From Agromyces sp. (GTDB lineage: Bacteria > Actinomycetota > Actinomycetes > Actinomycetales > Microbacteriaceae): a stretch of DNA of 12,756 nucleotides. The notes below the pieces were generated by a model, which had not been told where the DNA came from, did not search any database, and saw nothing but the letters and a program-made list of their open reading frames with translations. Positions 6,744 to 12,756 of the stretch are shown here, piece after piece (position 1 is the stretch's first letter; every line of letters starts with the position of its first letter). The translations under genes were made by a program, and so were the position numbers. The stretch covers positions 1 to 12,756 of the forward strand of contig JAPSJU010000039.1 of NCBI GenBank assembly GCA_031178025.1, written 5' to 3'.

Positions 6744-7721
6744 ATGAGCACCACATCCGATGCGTCACCGGTCGAGGCGGGGGCGGCCATGAGCCGCTCC
6801 CGCCCCGGCGGGGCCGAGCCCCGCACGGGCCGGCCCCGTCAGGGGTGGCGGGACACCGTCGCCGCCCTGCCCTGGATCGGCCCCGCCCTCATCCTCATCT
6901 TCGGCGTGGTGCTGTTCCCGGCCGTCGTCATGTTCGTCAACTCGACCCGCGACATCTCGATCTCGGGCGTCGACAAGGGCTCGGTCGGCCTCGACAACTA
7001 CGTCGAGGTCTTCTCGTTCCCGTACTTCTGGCCCATCTTCGTGCGCACGATCGTATGGGTGGTGGTCGTCGTCGCGGCGACGGTCGTCATCTCGCTCGGA
7101 CTCGCGCAGATCCTCAACAAGGCCTTCCCCGGCCGGCGCATCGTCCGCCTCGCCGTCATCATCCCGTGGGCGGCATCCGTCGTCATGACGACGATGGTCG
7201 TCTACTACGGGCTGGAGCCGTACTTCGGCATCATCAACACCTTCCTCGTCGATGTCGGCCTCGTCGACACGCCGGAGGGCTACGGCTGGACCCGCAATCC
7301 CGACACCGCGTTCGCCTGGTCGATCGTCGTCGCGGTCTTCGTGTCGTTGCCGTTCACGACGTACACGATCCTCGCGGGACTGCAGACGGTACCCGGCGAA
7401 GTGCTCGAGGCGGCGAAGATGGACGGCGCGGGCCCCGCGCGCACCTACTTCGGCGTCGTGCTGCCGCAGCTGCGGAGCGCGCTCGCGGTCGCGGTGCTCA
7501 TCAACATCATCAACGTCTTCAACTCGCTGCCGATCCTGAAGGTCATGACCGGCTCCATCCCCGGTTACGACGCGGACACGATCATGACGCTGATCTTCAA
7601 GTACATCCAGAACCAGCACAAGGTCGACGTCGCGAGCGCCCTGTCGGTCGTCGCCTTCGTCATCGTCATCGTCATCGTCGCCGTGTACGTGCGCGTCGTG
7701 AAGCCCATGAAGGAGATCTGA
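6744..7721 (+). CDS. Sugar ABC transporter permease 1 (MalF-like, CUT1)
   Basis: This 325-residue inner-membrane protein has six probable membrane segments (about 41-66, 96-125, 133-155, 190-213, 245-268 and 297-318). It carries the EAA loop that docks the ATPase: EAAKMDGAGPARTYFGVVLP (222-241). A polar, Arg- and Pro-rich cytosolic tail of about 37 residues precedes the first segment. It pairs with the downstream permease to form the channel. The start is uncertain. The ATG at 6744 has GGAGGG only about 18 bases upstream, separated by a small TCGGT/ACCGA hairpin that could bring it closer. The ATG at 6789 is preceded by GAGGCGGGG and would remove 15 residues without touching the membrane domain. 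It lies 49 bases after the binding-protein gene, in the same operon. Confidence 0.9.
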   Translation: MSTTSDASPVEAGAAMSRSRPGGAEPRTGRPRQGWRDTVAALPWIGPALILIFGVVLFPAVVMFVNSTRDISISGVDKGSVGLDNYVEVFSFPYFWPIFVRTIVWVVVVVAATVVISLGLAQILNKAFPGRRIVRLAVIIPWAASVVMTTMVVYYGLEPYFGIINTFLVDVGLVDTPEGYGWTRNPDTAFAWSIVVAVFVSLPFTTYTILAGLQTVPGEVLEAAKMDGAGPARTYFGVVLPQLRSALAVAVLINIINVFNSLPILKVMTGSIPGYDADTIMTLIFKYIQNQHKVDVASALSVVAFVIVIVIVAVYVRVVKPMKEI

Positions 7722-7724
7722 CCC

Positions 7725-8639
7725 GTGGCCATCACCGTCGCCGCTCCGGGCCTGGAGCCGATCGAGGCGCCCACGCCGTCCGGTCGCCGTCGCACGTACA
7801 CCGAGGACCAGGTGCCGCTCGGCAAGCTCATCGTGCGCATGCTCGCGGGCCTCATCGTGCTGCTGGTCTTCATCCTGCCGTACACGATCATGTTCTTCGG
7901 CTCGGTGAAGACGAAGGCGCAGATCCGCTCCGTCGACCCCACCTACTTCCCCACGGAGTGGCACTGGGAGAACTACCTCAACATGTGGTCGACGCCCGAG
8001 ACGCCGCTCGTGCAGAACCTGATCTCCACGATCGTCATCTCGGTGTTCGCGACGCTGCTCGTGCTGCTCGTCGCGATGCCGGCCGCGTACTACACCGCCC
8101 GGTTCGCGTTCCCCGGTCGCATGGTGTTCCTCTTCCTCGTGATCGTGACGCAGATGCTGCAGCCCGCCGTGCTCACGTCGGGGCTCTTCCGCCAGTTCGT
8201 GGCGCTCGATCTCATCGACACGTGGGCGGCGATGATCTTCATCAACGCCGCCTTCAACCTCTCGTTCGCCGTGTGGATCATGCACTCCTTCTTCGCCGGG
8301 GTGCCGAAGGAGGTGGACGAGGCTGCGCAGATCGACGGCGCGGGGCGACTCGCGGTGCTCTTCAGGATCAACCTGCCGCTCGTATGGCCTGGGATCGTGA
8401 CGGCGATCGTCTTCACGTTCGTCGCCTGCTGGAACGAGTTCGCCGCCTCGCTGGTCATCCTCTCCACCGCGGGCAACCAGCCGCTCTCCGTGGCGCTCAC
8501 GAAGTTCGTCGGCCAGTACGAGACGTCCTGGCACTACGTGTTCGGCGTCTCGATCGTCGCGATCATCCCGGTCGTCGTGCTCTTCATGCTCATCGAGAAG
8601 CGCCTGGTCGGGGGCCTCACCGCGGGCAGCGTCAAGTAG
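7725..8639 (+). CDS. Sugar ABC transporter permease 2 (MalG-like, CUT1)
   Basis: The 304-residue inner-membrane partner of the preceding permease has about six hydrophobic segments (near 35-58, 98-122, 133-155, 168-190, 220-246 and 272-291). Its EAA loop is DEAAQIDGAGRLAVLFRINLP (198-218), followed by the typical WPGIVTAIVFTFVACWNEF stretch. The GTG start at 7725 lies three bases after the upstream stop, with AGGAG (7711-7715) nine bases before it inside the preceding gene, so the two are translationally linked. No ATP-binding subunit follows, and the next gene is convergent. By family precedent, actinobacterial CUT1 importers share a multi-sugar ATPase (MsiK type) encoded elsewhere. The context therefore predicts a working importer dependent on that distant subunit. 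Confidence 0.92.
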   Translation: MAITVAAPGLEPIEAPTPSGRRRTYTEDQVPLGKLIVRMLAGLIVLLVFILPYTIMFFGSVKTKAQIRSVDPTYFPTEWHWENYLNMWSTPETPLVQNLISTIVISVFATLLVLLVAMPAAYYTARFAFPGRMVFLFLVIVTQMLQPAVLTSGLFRQFVALDLIDTWAAMIFINAAFNLSFAVWIMHSFFAGVPKEVDEAAQIDGAGRLAVLFRINLPLVWPGIVTAIVFTFVACWNEFAASLVILSTAGNQPLSVALTKFVGQYETSWHYVFGVSIVAIIPVVVLFMLIEKRLVGGLTAGSVK

Positions 8640-8659
8640 CGCCGGCCGGGCCGCCGGGG

Positions 8660-8682
8660 CGCCGGGGCGAACCGTCCCGGCG
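8660..8682. terminator. Candidate bidirectional terminator between convergent genes
   Basis: A stem of nine pairs (8660-8668 with 8674-8682, one G-T wobble) closes a GAACC loop within the 54-base gap between the permease stop and the cytosolic hexosaminidase stop. The symmetric stem would form in either transcript. There is no T-tract, so termination strength is uncertain. Confidence 0.5.
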
Positions 8683-8693
8683 GGGGCGACCCG

Positions 8694-10295
8694 TCAGCGT
8701 GCCGCAGCGGATGCCGCGATGGCGCGCGCCGGCGTCGCCGCGTGCCCGCCGACGGCGACCCATGGCACGCCGGCGATGCGGTGATACGCGATGCCCAGCA
8801 CATCGAGGTGCGTGCCGAGCGTGGCAAGCCGCTCGGCGAAGTCCAGGAAGTCGCGCGGCGCGGCGGCGGGCGACCATGCGATCTCGGCGATCGCGGCCAG
8901 CCGCGGGAACACCATGAACTCGAGCTCGGGCACCGTCGCGATCGTCTCGGTCCAGAGCGGTGCCTCGATGCCGAGGAGGTCGTCCTCGCGAAGTCCGGGC
9001 ACGATCGCGGCGGGCTCCCACCCGTAGGCGGCCTCGAGCGAGGTCGTGCCGGCCCAGTCCAGCCCGAGCGGCCGCCCCGTGGGACCGACGGGCTCGCCGG
9101 GATACGTCATGTCGAGGTAGGCGGCGTCGGCGGGCGAGAGGATGATGCTGCCGCCCTGCTCGACGAAGGAGCGGGCCAGCGCGGCTGCCTCGGGATCGGC
9201 TTCGACGCGGCCCCAGTACTGCCCGATCGTGCCGGCAGGCAGCTCGGTGGAGGCGCCGAGCTCATGCCAGCCGATGATGGTCTTGCCCGTCGCCGCGGCG
9301 GCGCGCGTCATCCGGCGCACGAGGTCCAGGTAGTCCTCGTGCGGTGTGGAGAGCGGTTCGTCGCCGCCGAGGTGCAGCCACGGGCCGTGCGTCAGCTCGG
9401 CGACCTCGCGGGTGACGTCCGCGAGGAACCGATCGGTGGCCTCGGCCCGCTCGGGTGACGCGCTCAGCGTGCTGAAGCCGACCGCGACGCCGTCGTACGG
9501 CGCGGGAGCGAGGCCGTCGGGATTGAGTTCGGGGTAGGCGCTCAGCGCGGCGTTCGTGTGCCCCGGCAGGTCGATCTCGGGCACGATCGTGACGAAGCGC
9601 TCGGCGGCGTGGGCGACGATGCGCCGGTAGTCGTCCTTCGAGTAGAAGCCCGCGCCGTCGCCGCCGACCGACGTGGCGGCACCGATCCCGGTGAGCTCGG
9701 GCCACGAGTCGATCTCGATCCGCCACCCCTGGTCGTCGGTGAGGTGCAGGTGCAGGACGTTGAGCTTCAGCAGGGCGATGCGGTCGATGAAGTCGAGCAC
9801 GTCGTCGACGGGGAAGAAGTGCCGCGCGACATCCAGCATGGCGCCGCGGTAGGCGAACCGGGGCGCGTCGGCGACGGAGACCGCCGGCGCGGTCCAGCCG
9901 CCGGGCGGCGGGGCACCGGGTGCGGCTCGACGGATCTCGGCGGGAAGGAGCTGCTGCAGCGTCTGCGTTCCCCAGAAGAGACCGGCTGCCTCGGCCGCCT
10001 CGATGCGCACGCCGCGCGTGCCGCATTCGAGGGCGTAGCCCTCCGCCTCGGTCTGCAGACGGGGCCCGCCGCGCACGAGCAGCGCGATGTCGGATGCCGC
10101 GGCGTCGGCGTCGCCGGCCCCCGCGACGACCGGGAGCCGGAATCCCGTGGCAGCACGGAGCACACGCCCGAGCGTCTCCGCCACCTCGGAGGCACCGGGT
10201 CCGCGTGCGACCAGACGCGTGGCCTCCGTGAGGCGGAAGGTGGTCGCATCCGCGTGCACCTCCAGCGTGGCGGGGGCGGGGATGATGCCGGTCAC
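8694..10295 (-). CDS. Cytosolic GH20 beta-N-acetylhexosaminidase
   Basis: This 533-residue single-module GH20 enzyme has no signal peptide, transmembrane segment or binding module, so it should hydrolyse imported GlcNAc-containing oligosaccharides inside the cell. An alpha/beta N-terminal domain spans about 1-135, then the catalytic barrel. Barrel motifs are YRGAMLDVARHFF, LHLHLTDDQGWRIEI, EIDLPGHTNAAL, LHLGGDEP with catalytic pair Asp312-Glu313, and GIEAPLWTET. All match the retaining, substrate-assisted GH20 mechanism. Its catalytic motifs resemble those of the secreted enzyme at 1119-4019, but the two are clearly diverged. The GTG at 10295 is preferred because GGAG lies five bases upstream; an in-frame GTG at 10325 would add ten residues but lacks a visible ribosome binding site. 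It is convergent with the transporter operon and divergent from glyA. Confidence 0.92.
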   Translation of the reverse strand: MTGIIPAPATLEVHADATTFRLTEATRLVARGPGASEVAETLGRVLRAATGFRLPVVAGAGDADAAASDIALLVRGGPRLQTEAEGYALECGTRGVRIEAAEAAGLFWGTQTLQQLLPAEIRRAAPGAPPPGGWTAPAVSVADAPRFAYRGAMLDVARHFFPVDDVLDFIDRIALLKLNVLHLHLTDDQGWRIEIDSWPELTGIGAATSVGGDGAGFYSKDDYRRIVAHAAERFVTIVPEIDLPGHTNAALSAYPELNPDGLAPAPYDGVAVGFSTLSASPERAEATDRFLADVTREVAELTHGPWLHLGGDEPLSTPHEDYLDLVRRMTRAAAATGKTIIGWHELGASTELPAGTIGQYWGRVEADPEAAALARSFVEQGGSIILSPADAAYLDMTYPGEPVGPTGRPLGLDWAGTTSLEAAYGWEPAAIVPGLREDDLLGIEAPLWTETIATVPELEFMVFPRLAAIAEIAWSPAAAPRDFLDFAERLATLGTHLDVLGIAYHRIAGVPWVAVGGHAATPARAIAASAAAR

Positions 10296-10337
10296 GCGGT
10301 CTCCGTTCTCCTCGGTCGGCGACACGGCGCGACTCGT

Positions 10338-10347
10338 CAGGAATCCT
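10338..10347 (-). promoter_or_regulatory. Second copy of AGGATTCCTG upstream of the cytosolic hexosaminidase
   Basis: Read on the minus strand, 10347-10338 is AGGATTCCTG, identical to 5288-5297 at the transporter promoter. It lies about 45 bases upstream of the chosen start, and AAGGAT here could act as a -10, though no matching -35 is visible. A weak ROK-like match (10333-10355, about 10 of 15 shared positions) overlaps it. Confidence 0.3.
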
Positions 10348-10431
10348 TACGAACTATCGTGCGTCCATCCTGCCATGCATCGCCCTCCCGTGACGGAGCG
10401 AGACGGGCACGACGTCGCGCTCGGCATCGGT

Positions 10432-10440
10432 TGCTATGCT
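10432..10440 (+). promoter_or_regulatory. Extended -10 promoter of glyA-folD
   Basis: TGCTATGCT contains a TATGCT -10 (10435-10440) preceded by the TGN extension. No convincing -35 box lies upstream, which fits an extended -10 promoter. Transcription would start near 10446-10448, at the first pairing strand of the riboswitch, so the aptamer would open the transcript. Confidence 0.5.
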
Positions 10441-10443
10441 TGC

Positions 10444-10515
10444 GAGCGTCGCGACTGGCGTTGAGATGGATACCATCGGGGAGCGACTGGCACGGACCGA
10501 CCGCACGCCTGGGCC
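10444..10515 (+). promoter_or_regulatory. ZTP/ZMP riboswitch (pfl motif) aptamer
   Basis: The layout follows the ZTP aptamer step by step. P1 strand GTCGC (10448-10452) pairs with GCGAC (10483-10487). The conserved ACTGGCG (10454-10460) follows. P2 is GATGG-ATA-CCATC (10465-10477). The conserved GGGGAGCGAC is at 10478-10487. A short P3 is CGG-n5-CCG (10493-10503). The terminal conserved CGCCTGGGC is at 10506-10514. GGCG (10457-10460) can form the pseudoknot with CGCC (10506-10509). This class senses the purine intermediates ZMP and ZTP, which build up when 10-formyl-tetrahydrofolate is short, and turns on folate one-carbon genes. It precedes glyA-folD, known targets of the class. I recognised it from remembered consensus and structure; no covariance search was run. 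Confidence 0.88.
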
Positions 10516-10577
10516 GGTACGCAGACCTCGGCGCTGGCGCGCGCGAGGCAGCACCCCATCAGGTCCGAGTCATACAT

Positions 10578-10592
10578 AAGGAGCCAGTCTTG
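10578..10592 (+). promoter_or_regulatory. glyA ribosome binding site and TTG start with riboswitch-complementary spacer
   Basis: AAGGAG (10578-10583) is followed after six bases by TTG (10590-10592). GCCAGTC (10583-10589), from the last base of the ribosome binding site to the start codon, is the exact complement of GACTGGC. That word occurs in the aptamer at 10453-10459 and again at 10485-10491. This offers a simple route for ligand-gated translation. Confidence 0.7.
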
Positions 10593-11864
10593 GCCGAATC
10601 CGTCTTCAATGCCCCGCTGTCCGAGGTCGACCCCGAGATCGCCGACGTTCTCGAGAAGGAGCTCGGACGCCAGCGCGATTACCTCGAGATGATCGCGAGC
10701 GAGAACTTCGTTCCGGTCTCGGTGCTGCAGTCGCAGGGGTCCGTCCTCACCAACAAGTACGCCGAGGGCTACCCCGGCCGCCGCTACTACGGGGGCTGCG
10801 AGTACGTCGACATCGCCGAGTCGCTCGCGATCGAGCGGGCCAAGTCGCTCTTCGGCGCCGAGTACGCGAACGTGCAGCCGCACTCCGGCGCCACCGCGAA
10901 CGCCGCCGTGCTCTCGGCCATCGCGACGCCCGGCGACACGATCCTGGGCCTCGAGCTCGCCCACGGCGGCCACCTCACGCACGGCATGCGGCTCAACTTC
11001 TCGGGCAAGCTCTACAACGCCGTGTCCTACGGCGTCGATCCCGAGACGTTCCTCGTCGACATGGACGTCGTGCGCGACAAGGCCCTCGAGCACAAGCCCC
11101 AGGTCATCATCGCCGGCTGGTCGGCGTATCCCCGCCACCTCGACTTCGCCGCGTTCCGTGCGATCGCCGACGAGGTCGGCGCGAAGCTCTGGGTGGACAT
11201 GGCGCACTTCGCGGGTCTCGTCGCCGCCGGCCTGCACCCCTCGCCGGTTCCCCACGCCGACGTCGTCAGCTCGACCGTGCACAAGACCATCGGCGGCCCG
11301 CGCTCGGGCTTCATCGTCTCGCGGGACACCGAGCTCGCCAAGAAGCTGAACTCGAACGTGTTCCCCGGCCAGCAGGGCGGACCGCTCATGCACGTGATCG
11401 CCGCGAAGGCGACGGCGTTCAAGATCGCGGCATCCGCCGATTTCAAGGACCGCCAGGAGCGCACGATCCGCGGGGCCCAGATCCTCGCAGCCCGCCTGAC
11501 CGCCGACGACTCCCGGGCGGCCGGCGTCGATGTCCTCACGGGCGGCACCGACGTGCACCTCGTGCTCGCCGACCTCCGCAACTCGAAGATCGACGGCCAG
11601 CAGGCCGAGGACCTGCTGCACGAGGCGCTCATCACCGTGAACCGCAACGCCGTGCCGTTCGACCCGCGCCCGCCGATGGTGACCTCGGGCCTGCGCATCG
11701 GCACGCCGGCCCTCGCGACACGGGGCTTCGGCGACGAGGAGTTCACCGAGGTCGCCGACATCATCGCGCTCACCCTGCAGGGCGAGGCGGATGTCGCGGC
11801 GCTGCGCTCCCGTGTCGAGGCCCTCACGGCGGCGTTCCCGCTGTACCCCGGCCTGCAGCAGTAG
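10590..11864 (+). CDS. glyA: Serine hydroxymethyltransferase
   Basis: The 424-residue cytosolic PLP enzyme interconverts serine and tetrahydrofolate with glycine and 5,10-methylene-tetrahydrofolate, the main entry of one-carbon units. Family motifs are continuous: LEMIASENFVP, NKYAEGYPGRRYYGGCEYVD, VQPHSGATANAAV, WVDMAHFAGLVAAGLHPSP, and the PLP site SSTVHKTIGGPRSGF with Lys232 as Schiff-base lysine. Length is typical. The TTG start at 10590 is preferred because AAGGAG lies six bases upstream and the protein then begins AESVFNAPLSEVDPEI, as in relatives; extending the frame upstream would run through the riboswitch. folD follows after eight bases, so the two form an operon controlled by the ZTP riboswitch in the leader. 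Confidence 0.97.
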   Translation: MAESVFNAPLSEVDPEIADVLEKELGRQRDYLEMIASENFVPVSVLQSQGSVLTNKYAEGYPGRRYYGGCEYVDIAESLAIERAKSLFGAEYANVQPHSGATANAAVLSAIATPGDTILGLELAHGGHLTHGMRLNFSGKLYNAVSYGVDPETFLVDMDVVRDKALEHKPQVIIAGWSAYPRHLDFAAFRAIADEVGAKLWVDMAHFAGLVAAGLHPSPVPHADVVSSTVHKTIGGPRSGFIVSRDTELAKKLNSNVFPGQQGGPLMHVIAAKATAFKIAASADFKDRQERTIRGAQILAARLTADDSRAAGVDVLTGGTDVHLVLADLRNSKIDGQQAEDLLHEALITVNRNAVPFDPRPPMVTSGLRIGTPALATRGFGDEEFTEVADIIALTLQGEADVAALRSRVEALTAAFPLYPGLQQ

Positions 11865-11872
11865 GGAGCGCC

Positions 11873-12756
11873 ATGACCGCGATCACCCTCGACGGCGTCG
11901 CCACGGCGACGGCCGTCAAGAACGAGCTCGCATCCCGCATCGGGCGCCTCCGTTCGCACGGCGTGGTACCGGGTCTCGGCACGCTGCTCGTCGGCGAAGA
12001 CCCCGGTTCACGGGCGTACGTGGCGGGGAAGCACCGCGACTGCGCCGAGGTGGGCATCGAGTCGATCCGGGTCGACCTGCCGGCGTCGGCCACGACCCGT
12101 GACGTGCGGGCGGCGATCCGCGACCTCAACGCGGCGTCCGAGGTCACGGGCTACATCGTGCAGCTCCCGCTCCCCGCCGGCCACGATGAGAACGCGATGC
12201 TCGAGCTCATCGACCCCGACAAGGACGCCGACGGCCTGCATCCGACGAACCTCGGCCGGCTCGTGCTGGGCATCGAGGGCGAGCTGCACTCGCCCCTGCC
12301 GTGCACGCCGGCGGGCATCGTCGAGATGCTCCGCAGGTACGACGTGCCGATCCGCGGCAGGCATGTCACGGTGATCGGCCGTGGCCTCACGGTGGGGCGG
12401 CCGCTCGGATTGCTCTTCACGCGGAAGGGCCTCGACGCGACCGTGACCCTCACCCACTCCCGCACCGAGGACCTGGCGGCCGAGGTGCGTCGCGCCGATA
12501 TCGTCGTCGCGGCCGTCGGGGTGCCGCACCTGGTGCAGCCCGAGTGGATCAGGCCGGGCGCCGCGGTGCTCGACGTCGGCATCACGCGCGTCGAGAACGA
12601 GGACACGGGCAAGGGCACGCTCACGGGCGACGTCGACCCGCGCGTCGCCGAGGTGGCGGGGCACCTCTCACCGAACCCCGGCGGGGTCGGCCCGATGACC
12701 CGCGCGATGCTGCTCGCGAACGTCGTGAAGGCCGCGGAGTTGCGCCTGCACCACTA
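11873..12756 (+). CDS. folD: Bifunctional methylene-tetrahydrofolate dehydrogenase/cyclohydrolase (reaches window edge)
   Basis: FolD oxidises 5,10-methylene-tetrahydrofolate with NADP and hydrolyses the product to 10-formyl-tetrahydrofolate, the formyl donor for purine synthesis. Visible motifs are the catalytic Tyr and Lys of SRAYVAGKHRDC, then VQLPLP, DKDADGLHPTN, PLPCTPAGIVEML, the nucleotide-binding IGRGLTVGRPLG, and the C-terminal NPGGVGPMTRAMLL. The GRG in place of the common GRS fits actinobacterial forms I remember. Here 294 codons are complete and the final bases are TA, so the next base (A or G) would give a stop; length and the ending LRLHH fit a full-length protein missing only its last base. 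The ATG at 11873 is eight bases past the glyA stop, with GGGAG just after that stop as ribosome binding site. It supplies the product whose shortage raises ZTP. Confidence 0.96.
   Translation, partial: MTAITLDGVATATAVKNELASRIGRLRSHGVVPGLGTLLVGEDPGSRAYVAGKHRDCAEVGIESIRVDLPASATTRDVRAAIRDLNAASEVTGYIVQLPLPAGHDENAMLELIDPDKDADGLHPTNLGRLVLGIEGELHSPLPCTPAGIVEMLRRYDVPIRGRHVTVIGRGLTVGRPLGLLFTRKGLDATVTLTHSRTEDLAAEVRRADIVVAAVGVPHLVQPEWIRPGAAVLDVGITRVENEDTGKGTLTGDVDPRVAEVAGHLSPNPGGVGPMTRAMLLANVVKAAELRLHH

Noticed and set aside
5255..6826. Minus-strand open frame antisense to the binding-protein gene
   Set aside because: Opposite a clear lipoprotein gene; Arg/Glu/Gly-rich translation with no recognisable fold.
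6765..8917. Long open frames on both strands overlapping the permeases (minus 6765-8534, plus 6845-8917)
   Set aside because: Both have low-complexity His/Arg/Asp-rich translations typical of out-of-frame reading of GC-rich membrane-protein genes.
10526..10548. Terminator-like hairpin CCTCG/CGAGG after the ZTP aptamer
   Set aside because: The stem is five pairs plus a bulged extension with no T-tract; it may contribute to the leader fold, but complementarity to the start region is a better expression-platform candidate.
9558..10589. Upstream extension of the glyA frame
   Set aside because: It runs antisense through the cytosolic GH20 gene and through the riboswitch; its translation lacks family motifs until AESVFNAPL, and the TTG at 10590 has an ideal ribosome binding site.

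Overview
The window is about 69% G+C (estimated by eye) with short AT-richer islands between genes. It uses GTG and TTG starts freely, and the proteins look actinobacterial. Base composition, codon style, an ABC sugar importer encoded without its ATPase, and a glyA-folD pair suggest an actinomycete, probably Microbacteriaceae; this placement is inference. No mobile element, CRISPR array, tRNA or rRNA was seen.

Positions 1-8639 form an amino-sugar (chitin or GlcNAc-oligosaccharide) utilisation locus. A minus-strand SIS-domain phosphosugar isomerase/deaminase (15-908) is divergent from a large secreted GH20 beta-N-acetylhexosaminidase with two CBM32/discoidin modules and a PKD-like tail (1119-4019). 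A strong hairpin (4027-4065) separates the hexosaminidase from a ROK-family repressor (4083-5222). An AT-richer control region follows, then a CUT1 importer: lipoprotein binding protein (5444-6694) and two permeases (6744-7721, 7725-8639). Convergent with this operon is a second GH20 enzyme without a signal peptide (8694-10295). The simplest model is that the secreted enzyme trims polymer or oligomers outside, the ABC system imports small GlcNAc sugars using an ATPase encoded elsewhere, the cytosolic GH20 releases monosaccharide, and the SIS enzyme feeds glucosamine-6-phosphate into glycolysis under ROK control. Deacetylase and kinase genes are not in the window.

Positions 10296-12756 are a separate housekeeping unit. 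An extended -10 promoter precedes a ZTP/ZMP (pfl) riboswitch, which leads glyA (serine hydroxymethyltransferase, TTG start) and folD (reaching the window edge with all 294 sense codons visible, apparently one base short of its stop). This is one-carbon folate metabolism under control of the purine intermediate ZMP/ZTP.

The most notable signals are regulatory. A shared operator-like sequence (TTTGTA-n8-TAACRAATT) lies before both the secreted hexosaminidase and the transporter operon. In the glyA leader, the spacer between ribosome binding site and start codon is a 7-base complement of the conserved GACUGGC core of the ZTP aptamer, which suggests direct translational gating.
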